Shown: positions 1 through 5,891 of the stretch, piece by piece
Layout: the number at the start of each line of letters is the position of its first letter
How positions within the stretch are numbered: position 1 is the stretch's first letter
From: Actinomycetes bacterium
Lineage (GTDB): Bacteria; Actinomycetota; Actinomycetes; Mycobacteriales; Mycobacteriaceae
Length of the DNA stretch: 17,133 nucleotides
Assembly (NCBI GenBank): GCA_023415515.1
Contig: JAEZKH010000358.1
Span: 1 to 17,133 of the forward strand
Reading direction: 5' to 3'
Notes under the pieces: model-generated
What the model saw: the letters and a program-made list of their open reading frames with translations, nothing else
Database searches by the model: none
What the model was told of the DNA's origin: nothing
Program-made: the position numbers and the translations under genes

Positions 1-830
1 ACCAGGCACCTGTCGAGGAGGCTCCCGCCGACGAATCACCCGCCGACGAAGCACCCGCCGCGGATGCGCCGGTCGAGGATGCGCCTGCGAAGAAGAGGGC
101 TCGCTGGAAGCTCTCGCGGCGTGCGAAAAATCAACCGGCCGAAGATAGTTCACCCGTAACCGGTGAGGCGGCCGACGCGCAGACATCGACAGAAGCGCCG
201 GCTGAGGCGGCGGCGACACCCGAGGCGCAGGACCCGTCGACACCCGAGGCGCAGGCCCCGCCGACACCCGACGCGGTCCCCGCGGCGCAGGAACCGGTTC
301 TCGTCGCCCACCAGCCCGCGGGAAAGCGGCTGAAGACCGCGGCGGTGGCGGCCGCCGTCCTGTTCGTGGCGGGCGGCGCCTTCCTCGGCGCGACGGCGCA
401 GCCGGTGATCGCGAACAACGCACTCGTCGAGACGAAGCTGACCATCGCCCGCACGGCGGCCAACGCGATCACGACGCTGTGGTCGTACACGCCGGAGAAC
501 ATGGACACGCTCGGCGAGCGGTCGGCCCGCTACCTCACCGGTGACTTCGCGTTCCAGTACAAGAAGTTCATCGATTCGATCGCCGCGACCAACAAGCAGG
601 CGCAGGTCACCAACACCACGTCGGTGCTCGGCACGGCGGTCGAATCGGTGAACCAGACGGACGCCTCGGCCATCGTGTATACGAATTCGATTGCCACCAG
701 CCCGGTCTCGAAGAACATCCCGTCGCTGCGCTACCTGTCCTACCGGTTGGAGATGAAGCGCGACCACTCCGACTGGCGGATCACAAGGATGACGACGATA
801 ACCACGCTGGATCTCACCCCGCAGCTGTAA
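1..830 (+). CDS. Mce-associated membrane protein, Rv0178-like (5' end outside window)
   Basis: The frame is open from base 3 with no start codon that must be used, so the N-terminus lies upstream of the window. The first ~100 visible residues are Ala/Pro/Glu/Asp-rich and look disordered. They are interrupted by a basic stretch (KKRARWKLSRRAK) and contain short tandem repeats. One hydrophobic segment follows (about positions 345-405, AAVLFVAGGAFLGATA). After it comes a ~140-residue domain ending in a strand-rich section (YRLEMKRDHSDWRITRMTTI), as in Mce-associated (Mas) proteins. These proteins sit in the inner membrane and are encoded at the 3' end of mce operons, where they are thought to support the Mce lipid-import complexes. 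The other genes here match the region downstream of mce1 in M. tuberculosis, so this is probably the Rv0178 counterpart. The family call is firm; the exact orthologue is inferred from gene order. Confidence 0.85.
   Translation, partial: QAPVEEAPADESPADEAPAADAPVEDAPAKKRARWKLSRRAKNQPAEDSSPVTGEAADAQTSTEAPAEAAATPEAQDPSTPEAQAPPTPDAVPAAQEPVLVAHQPAGKRLKTAAVAAAVLFVAGGAFLGATAQPVIANNALVETKLTIARTAANAITTLWSYTPENMDTLGERSARYLTGDFAFQYKKFIDSIAATNKQAQVTNTTSVLGTAVESVNQTDASAIVYTNSIATSPVSKNIPSLRYLSYRLEMKRDHSDWRITRMTTITTLDLTPQL
29..58 (+). repeat. 15-bp tandem repeat in the Mas protein N-terminus
   Basis: Two adjacent copies (29-43 and 44-58) read cgacgaaNcacccgc and differ at one base. They encode the acidic, proline-containing repeat ADESP/ADEAP in the presumed cytoplasmic tail. 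Confidence 0.7.
215..262 (+). repeat. 24-bp tandem repeat encoding an octapeptide
   Basis: Two adjacent 24-base copies (215-238 and 239-262) match at 22 of 24 bases, and a third, more diverged copy begins at 263. They encode TPEAQDPS, TPEAQAPP and then TPDAVPAA. The repeat lies in the low-complexity tail just before the membrane segment and could vary in copy number between strains. Confidence 0.75.
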
Positions 831-840
831 GGCAGTCGAC

Positions 841-1527
841 GTGCCCGTCACCTCCCCGATCTCGCATCGGCTCACCGTGACCGGGCTGCTGCTGCTGACC
901 TTCGGCACCGGGATGATCGACGCGATCAGTGTGTTGGTGCTCGGGCACGTGTTCGTCGCCAACATGACAGGCAACGTCGTGTTCCTGGGCTTCTGGTTCG
1001 CCCAGCAGAATGTGGTGGACATGACGGCCGCGGTCGTCGCGTTCGTCAGCTTCCTGTCGGGTGCGGTACTGGGTGGGCGGTTCTCCCGGCACCTGCAGCA
1101 CGACACCCGACGTTGGGTCGCGGTGGCGCTCGGGGTGGAATGTGTTCTGCTGGCGGCGTTGTCGATCCTGGCGGGCGCCGGTGTGCTCGATTACCACGAC
1201 GACAGGAAGCTGATTCTGATCGCGGCGCTGGCGGTGGCGTTCGGCAGCCAGAACGCGACCGCGCGGCAGTTCGGCATCCAGGAGCTCAGCACGACGGTGC
1301 TGACGTCGACGATCGTCGGACTCGGGGTGGACAGCAGGCTGGCGGGCGGCAAGGGCGAACGCGGCCCGCTGCGCATCTCGGTGGTCCTGACGATGTGCGC
1401 GGGTGCGGTCGTCGGCGCGACGCTCTCGCGGTTCACGGTCGCGCCGGTGATCGCGATCGTCGCGGCCTTGGTCGCGGCGACCGCGGTTCTGTTCTGGTTC
1501 GGGCCGCCCGAACCGGCCCACGGCTAA
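841..1527 (+). CDS. YoaK family (DUF1275) integral membrane protein
   Basis: The protein has 228 residues and about six hydrophobic helices. Near the N-terminus it carries the family signature of an MIDAISVLVLG helix followed by FVANMTGNVVFLG. A second conserved section contains GSQNATARQFG and then LSTTVLTSTIVGLG. Length and motifs fit PF06912 (YoaK/DUF1275), whose molecular function is not established, although transport is often assumed. The GTG at 841 is used because the conserved helix begins soon after it. AAGG at 829-832 lies 8 bases upstream and overlaps the stop codon of the previous gene. Only 10 bases separate it from the Mas gene, so it is probably co-transcribed with it and coupled in translation. 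Confidence 0.88.
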   Translation: MPVTSPISHRLTVTGLLLLTFGTGMIDAISVLVLGHVFVANMTGNVVFLGFWFAQQNVVDMTAAVVAFVSFLSGAVLGGRFSRHLQHDTRRWVAVALGVECVLLAALSILAGAGVLDYHDDRKLILIAALAVAFGSQNATARQFGIQELSTTVLTSTIVGLGVDSRLAGGKGERGPLRISVVLTMCAGAVVGATLSRFTVAPVIAIVAALVAATAVLFWFGPPEPAHG

Positions 1528-1530
1528 GGT
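1525..1530 (+). promoter_or_regulatory. possible -10 box (TAAGGT) for the SDR gene
   Basis: TAAGGT fits the mycobacterial -10 pattern TANNNT. It begins with the TAA stop of the YoaK gene and ends six bases before the ATG at 1537, so a transcript starting at the usual distance would be leaderless. The AAGG inside it is also an acceptable ribosome site 7 bases from the ATG, so the sequence alone cannot separate the two readings. Confidence 0.35.
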
Positions 1531-1536
1531 CACCGT

Positions 1537-2382
1537 ATGCCCACAGTTCTCGTCACCGGCGCCGCCAGGGGTATCGGCAAGGCGATCGTCGAACATCTCG
1601 CGTCGACCGGCTGGGATGTCATCGCAGGCGTGCGCAGTGAAGCCGATGCCGACGCGATCACCGGCGTCGATCCGCAGCGGGTGTCCGCGGTCATCCTCGA
1701 CATCACCAACGCCGACCACATCGCCCAACTCGCCGACGCGCTGCCACCGCGGCTGGACGCGGTGATCAACAACGCGGGAGTCGCGGTCGGCGGCCCGGTC
1801 GAGACCGTGACGGTCGAGGACTGGCGGAAGGTATTGGACGTCAACGTCGTCGGGCAGTTCTCGGTGACCCGCGCGGTGCTGCCGAAGTTGCGTGAGTCGC
1901 GGGGCCGGGCGCTGTTCATCTCCAGCGTGAACGGCAGGATCGCGACGCCGATGCTCGGGCCGTATTCGGCGTCGAAATTCGCGCTGGAGGCGGCATGCGA
2001 CGCGCTGCGTGTCGAACTGCGCGGCTGGGGTGTCTCGGTCGTGCTGATCGAACCGGCGCAGACCGATACCGACATGTGGCGTACGGCCGACGACATGGTG
2101 AACCGGATCGAAGCCGACATGTCGGCCCACGATCGGGACCTGTACGCCAAGCACATCGTCGGCATGAAGAAATTCGTCCCGCGGGCACGCGGCATGGCCT
2201 CGCCGACGTCAAAGGTCGTCGCCGTCGTGGTGGAGGCGCTGACGGCACGCAGACCGCGGGCGCGCTATGTGGTGGCGCTGCTGCCGAAGATTCAAACCGC
2301 CGTGGTACCGCTGATTCCCACGGCGCTGCGTGATCGACTGATGGCGGTACTGGTCGGAATACCGCGTCGGCCGCGTGACTGA
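1537..2382 (+). CDS. classical short-chain dehydrogenase/reductase (SDR)
   Basis: This is a 281-residue NAD(P)-dependent oxidoreductase of the classical SDR family. The Rossmann glycine motif TGAARGIG lies at residues 7-14, NNAG at 78-81 and the active-site Asn at 103. The catalytic Ser130, Tyr143 and Lys147 lie in ISSVNGR and YSASK. Arg33 after the second strand suggests a preference for NADPH. The C-terminal ~50 residues (PRARYVVALLPKIQTAVVPLIPTALRDRLM) resemble the membrane-associated tails of mycobacterial SDRs that act on lipids or retinoids. The substrate cannot be read from the sequence. The gene starts 9 bases after the YoaK stop and overlaps the next gene by 8 bases, so the three probably form one operon. 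Confidence 0.9.
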   Translation: MPTVLVTGAARGIGKAIVEHLASTGWDVIAGVRSEADADAITGVDPQRVSAVILDITNADHIAQLADALPPRLDAVINNAGVAVGGPVETVTVEDWRKVLDVNVVGQFSVTRAVLPKLRESRGRALFISSVNGRIATPMLGPYSASKFALEAACDALRVELRGWGVSVVLIEPAQTDTDMWRTADDMVNRIEADMSAHDRDLYAKHIVGMKKFVPRARGMASPTSKVVAVVVEALTARRPRARYVVALLPKIQTAVVPLIPTALRDRLMAVLVGIPRRPRD

Positions 2383-3148
2383 CTACGTCAAGCGAAACGA
2401 CGACGCGCCTGCGGGATTCTTCGAGCTGGAGGCTTGCGGGCTGCGGTGGCTCGCCGTGCAGGGCGGTGTGCCGTGCGCTCGGGTGCTCGCACACGACGAA
2501 CGGTCTCTGACGCTGCAGCGGTTGGTTGCGGCGGCGCCGACCCGTGATGCGGCAAGGGAGTTCGGCTCCCGCCTGGCCGTGACGCACGACGCAGGCGCTC
2601 CGCTGTTCGGGTCGGGACCTGACGGCTGGGTGGGCGACGGGTATTTCGGCCCGCTCTCCGCGCCGCTTCCGATGTCGCTGCGGGAACACGAGAGCTGGGG
2701 GACGTTCTATGCCAGGGAGCGCCTGCTACCGATGCTGCGGCGCGCCGAGCCCAGGCTCGGCGATGCGGCGAGTCGCGCGGTGGAAGCGGTCATCGAGCGC
2801 TGCGATGCGGGTGATCTCGACGATAACGACCCACCGGCGCGCATTCACGGCGATCTCTGGAGTGGCAACGTGATGTGGACAGCCGATGGCTCGGTGTTGA
2901 TCGACCCGGCCGCGCACGGGGGGCATCGGGAGACGGACCTCGCGATGCTGGCCCTGTTCGGGTGCCCGTACCGCGACGAGGTGCTGGCGGGGTACGAGTC
3001 GGTTCACCCACTGCGGCCCCGGTGGCGGGACCGAGTCGGGTTGCACCAGTTGTACCCGCTGCTCGCGCACGTGGTGCTGTTCGGATCCGGATACGCCGAG
3101 CAGACCGACAGTGCGGCGCGGAGCGCGGTGGCGTGTCCGCGCGGGTGA
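2375..3148 (+). CDS. fructosamine kinase family protein
   Basis: The protein has 257 residues and an aminoglycoside-phosphotransferase-like kinase fold of the fructosamine/ketosamine-3-kinase family (PF03881). The N-terminus YVKRNDDAPAGFFELEACGL supplies the likely ATP-contacting Lys6 and the conserved Glu helix. The catalytic loop is HGDLWSGN at residues 158-165 (Asp160, Asn165). The metal-binding Asp177 lies in VLIDPAAHGGHRETDLAML. Known members phosphorylate sugar amines formed by glycation, which leads to deglycation; the physiological substrate of the bacterial proteins is mostly unknown. The GTG at 2375 overlaps the end of the SDR gene, which indicates translational coupling. The N-lobe is short, but all conserved kinase motifs are present. 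Confidence 0.87.
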   Translation: MTDYVKRNDDAPAGFFELEACGLRWLAVQGGVPCARVLAHDERSLTLQRLVAAAPTRDAAREFGSRLAVTHDAGAPLFGSGPDGWVGDGYFGPLSAPLPMSLREHESWGTFYARERLLPMLRRAEPRLGDAASRAVEAVIERCDAGDLDDNDPPARIHGDLWSGNVMWTADGSVLIDPAAHGGHRETDLAMLALFGCPYRDEVLAGYESVHPLRPRWRDRVGLHQLYPLLAHVVLFGSGYAEQTDSAARSAVACPRG

Positions 3149-3222
3149 GGCGGTGGCCAGCTAACTACGGAATCGTGTTTGCCCCGTGCGAACTAATTAA
3201 CTGAGGCGCTATTTTCAGCGGC

Positions 3223-3240
3223 TGTCCCGCAGCTGGGACA
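3223..3240. promoter_or_regulatory. inverted repeat TGTCCC-N6-GGGACA
   Basis: Two perfect 6-base arms are separated by GCAGCT, giving an 18-base palindrome 75 bases after the fructosamine kinase stop. It could be an operator for a dimeric regulator or the hairpin of a terminator. No T-tract follows it. Confidence 0.45.
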
Positions 3241-3243
3241 CCT

Positions 3244-3279
3244 GTTTCGCAGAGGGTCGGCCCGTGCGATATGCGAAAC
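3244..3279. promoter_or_regulatory. 8-base inverted repeat GTTTCGCA / TGCGAAAC
   Basis: Perfect arms at 3244-3251 and 3272-3279 flank a 20-base centre that contains a smaller GGG-TCGG-CCC hairpin. It starts three bases after the previous palindrome. It may be a terminator for the upstream operon or a two-turn operator. Confidence 0.4.
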
Positions 3280-3482
3280 GGCGGTCGAGCTTGACGCGAC
3301 GGGCAACCGTGTCGCCGGCGGCCCATACTAGCAACTTAGCTTCGCGCAGAAAGTGACAGTCGCTGCCATGAGTCGCCGGATGCCGTCGTCCCAGCGCTAC
3401 CTCGCCGTTTGGCGTGGACGGACCCGCCGCCCACGCGCTTGTCTTGCGCTCTGCGGATAATGGTGCGTTCGCTCAGCAACTC

Positions 3483-3498
3483 TGTGACAGCCGTCACA
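3483..3498. promoter_or_regulatory. perfect CRP-type binding site (TGTGA-N6-TCACA)
   Basis: The 16-base sequence is an exact match to the CRP core consensus TGTGA-N6-TCACA, also recognised by mycobacterial cAMP receptor proteins of the Rv3676 type and by GlxR in corynebacteria. It lies 56 bases before the ATG at 3555 and just upstream of an extended -10 box, so it overlaps the position where a -35 element would be. Confidence 0.6.
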
Positions 3499-3502
3499 AG
3501 CG

Positions 3503-3511
3503 TGCTACGGT
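3503..3511 (+). promoter_or_regulatory. extended -10 promoter element (TGC-TACGGT)
   Basis: TACGGT fits TANNNT and is preceded by TGN, an extended -10. Transcription would start near 3517-3519 and give a leader of about 37 bases. The leader contains GGAAGGA at 3539-3545, 9 bases before the ATG at 3555. GTGACA at 3484-3489, 16 bases upstream, could act as a -35 element inside the CRP site. Confidence 0.45.
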
Positions 3512-3554
3512 GCCTGAGAGCAACCTGAGATCCGCGACGGAAGGACCGGTCCAG

Positions 3555-5891
3555 ATGGGCAAGCACCGCAAGGTGAGCAGCACGTCGAAGAAGTTCGCCG
3601 CACTGGGCGCGGCCGCAATCACCACGACAGCTCTGACCACGGCGATCGTGCCGGACACGAATGCCGACAGGTCGCGGGAGGAACTGCTGCGACTGCGCGC
3701 GGACATCCGGCCGTTCCCGGCGCCGGACCAGATCCCCGACGTGACCTTCGGGCTCGGCTCGCTCGGCTCGGATCTCTCTCAAGCGGCGGCCGATCAGTTG
3801 ATCCGATTGATCGTCGAGAACGTCAATCTGGCAGCGCTGGCGAACGCTGTCGGCCTCGACCCGGAGAGCCTGCTCGACGGGCTGGTCGGCGGTCTGGTGG
3901 GCGGCGTGGCTGACGACACGATCGGCGCTGTTCTCGGGCAGGCGGGCATCACGCCGATCTCGTCGGTACTGCTCGCTCCTGTCCTCAATTCCGTGTTGAC
4001 GCCGGTGTTCCAGGATCTGCTCGGCGACCCGGCAGGTGCGGCTCTCGGCGGCGCGGTCTCGGGGCTCTTGGCGCCGCTTCTGGGCAGCAAGCTGAACGCG
4101 AACAACGTCGGTGGCCTATTGGGGCAATTGGGCATCGACCTCAGCAACCCGCTGGATCTGTCCGGCGTCGACGTACCCGGGGTGAACCCGGTGACGGCTG
4201 GACCGCTCTTCACGCTGCTGAAGGTTCTCGGCGTCGATGCGGGCTGGGTGCCTGCGCTGACCAACTCGGTGGCCGACGAGATCAACAACACCGAGTATCT
4301 GACGTTGGGGCTCGACGACGTGCTCGGATCGGGCGGGCTGGCCGACCTGCTCAAGCTCCTGGCGCCGTTGGGGCTCGATCTGGACCAACTCCCCGACGCG
4401 GTGTCGGTTCGTCTGATCCCGGTCGTCGGTGTCGGGCTCGGCGCCTTCGCCGCCGGTGCCGCCTACCAGCAGGTCGTCGCGGACCTGGAGAACCAGCCGG
4501 GTGGTGTGAACGGCGCCGACTCGCTGCTCGGCAGCTACACCGTGTTGCCGTTGGTCCTGCTGTTCAACCCGGGCCGCGCGAACGGTGGTCCGCTGGCCCG
4601 GGCTTATCCGTTCTTCGGCCTGTTCGGCATCGACACGGTGACGCCGGAAACCGAGGTGCAGTCCAACGGGCAGGGCCTGCCGATCAAGATCGGCAATCTC
4701 GACACCGGACTGACGGTCGGCGGTGCGAACCTGATTCCGGTCAAGCTCGACATCGGTATCCAGAACTTCCCCGCCTCGGACTTCGCGGCTTGGCCGAACC
4801 CGGTGACGCTCGCGAACAACGCTGCGGCGCTGCTGTTCCCGACCTACATCATCCGCGGACTCGATGCCACAGACGTCACCACGTCGCTTCTTGCGCAGAT
4901 CGTCCGTCAGACGCCTGCCACATTGCCGACGGCGGACAAGAACCTGTCGTTCAACTACTACCTGACCATCCCGGTCAACGGCGCTCCGGTGCTGGAGCCG
5001 ACGTATCTCCTCGTCGACGCCGTCAATCTCGTGACAGGGGTCGGCTTCAACAATCCGATCGGAACGGCGCTCAACCCCGTCCTGGAAAGCGCAGGGAACC
5101 TGGGTTACACCGATGTGGAGCGCGTGCAGAACTCCGATGGGGATTGGGAGTACGTCCGCACCTTCGACGACACGGAAGTTCCGACCGCGTTCGGATCGCT
5201 TCCCGACGTCGAGTGGGGCAATGTCCCAGGCGATCTGCTCAACCTGCTGGGCGTCGGATTCCAGCAGGCGATCGCCGACGGCCTCGTGGGTAACCCCACC
5301 ACGAATGCTCTTGCAGCACTGCTTGGTCTACTCGGCCTGGACAACCTGACCCCTCTCGCCGGCGGAGCGGGCCTTGGCCTGACTGCCGTCGCCGACCTCG
5401 CCGAGAGCCTCGTCGGCAACGCGCTGGGATCCAGCCTGCAGGCTCAAGGCGCCGATACCCAGGCTCTGAAGACGGGCTTCACGCCGTCGGACGCCGCGTC
5501 GACGTCGACGGGAACCGGCCAGACGGTCCCGCTGTCGACAGCGGCCGTCGATTCCGGCGCCGAAAAGGCTGCCGGCGTTCCCCCCGCCGCGAAAACCGCC
5601 GAGCAGCGCAGGGCCCCGGTCGCGGATCTGTTGACAGATCTCGGCAATTCGCTTGTCCCACCGGCGAAGACGACGGGGACGAACCCCAAGGGCGCCGGCC
5701 GCGCGACACCGGTCAAGGACGCGGTCAAACAGGTCGGCGCCGAGGTGAAGAAGACCGTCGACAACGTCAACGACGGACTCCGGAAGGCCGCCGACGGCGT
5801 GACGAAGGCCGTCAACGACACCGCCGACAACCTCAAGAAGGGCGCGTCCGCACAGGCCAAGAAGACCGAGAAGGCGGCCACATCGAGCTAG
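3555..5891 (+). CDS. large exported protein with PE-PPE-like domain and lysine-rich tail
   Basis: The protein has 778 residues. A basic start (MGKHRKVSSTSKKF), a hydrophobic stretch and a probable cleavage after TNA near residue 37 form a Sec signal peptide. Residues ~40-270 are Leu/Gly-rich with repeated LLGQLGIDL-like phrases. Residues ~285-580 resemble the PE-PPE domain (PF08237, an alpha/beta-hydrolase fold): NPGRANGGPLARAYP at 338 onward, a TPATLPT...NYYLTIP section, GFNNPIGTALNPVLE, NLGY, and an FGSLP stretch before QQAIADG. No PE or PPE N-terminal domain is present. At the expected nucleophile elbow the sequence reads GVGLGA (292-297), with Gly294 where active lipases have Ser. A Pro/Ala/Thr-rich linker leads to a C-terminal ~60-residue Lys/Ala-rich amphipathic tail, similar in style to heparin-binding haemagglutinin. 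The ATG at 3555 has a strong ribosome site (GGAAGGA). Function is unknown; a structural or adhesive surface role is inferred. Confidence 0.75.
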   Translation: MGKHRKVSSTSKKFAALGAAAITTTALTTAIVPDTNADRSREELLRLRADIRPFPAPDQIPDVTFGLGSLGSDLSQAAADQLIRLIVENVNLAALANAVGLDPESLLDGLVGGLVGGVADDTIGAVLGQAGITPISSVLLAPVLNSVLTPVFQDLLGDPAGAALGGAVSGLLAPLLGSKLNANNVGGLLGQLGIDLSNPLDLSGVDVPGVNPVTAGPLFTLLKVLGVDAGWVPALTNSVADEINNTEYLTLGLDDVLGSGGLADLLKLLAPLGLDLDQLPDAVSVRLIPVVGVGLGAFAAGAAYQQVVADLENQPGGVNGADSLLGSYTVLPLVLLFNPGRANGGPLARAYPFFGLFGIDTVTPETEVQSNGQGLPIKIGNLDTGLTVGGANLIPVKLDIGIQNFPASDFAAWPNPVTLANNAAALLFPTYIIRGLDATDVTTSLLAQIVRQTPATLPTADKNLSFNYYLTIPVNGAPVLEPTYLLVDAVNLVTGVGFNNPIGTALNPVLESAGNLGYTDVERVQNSDGDWEYVRTFDDTEVPTAFGSLPDVEWGNVPGDLLNLLGVGFQQAIADGLVGNPTTNALAALLGLLGLDNLTPLAGGAGLGLTAVADLAESLVGNALGSSLQAQGADTQALKTGFTPSDAASTSTGTGQTVPLSTAAVDSGAEKAAGVPPAAKTAEQRRAPVADLLTDLGNSLVPPAKTTGTNPKGAGRATPVKDAVKQVGAEVKKTVDNVNDGLRKAADGVTKAVNDTADNLKKGASAQAKKTEKAATSS

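Larger units (their letters stand above)
3149..3554. other. 406-base intergenic regulatory region
   Basis: No convincing gene is present. The region contains an AT-richer patch (aactaattaact near 3191), two inverted repeats (3223-3240 and 3244-3279), and a CRP-type palindrome with an extended -10 box and a ribosome site before the ATG at 3555. An arginine-rich 30-codon reading frame (3368-3460) has no supporting signal. The frame of the downstream gene can be extended to a GTG at 3414, but that would place the CRP site and promoter inside the coding region. Confidence 0.6.

Noticed and set aside
215..286. CRISPR-like or mobile repeat
   Set aside because: The repeats are in-frame codon repeats in a low-complexity protein tail with no spacers.
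814..2154. Long minus-strand open frame (446 codons) opposite the YoaK and SDR genes
   Set aside because: Its product is Arg/Asp/His-rich low-complexity sequence typical of the antisense frame of GC-rich genes, and both plus-strand genes have clear family motifs.
3291..3329. Promoter formed by TTGACG (3291-3296) and CATACT (3324-3329)
   Set aside because: The spacer of 27 bases is too long for a normal promoter.
3414..3554. Upstream GTG start for the large exported protein
   Set aside because: It would put the CRP site, promoter and ribosome site inside the gene and bury the signal peptide; the ATG at 3555 has all start signals.
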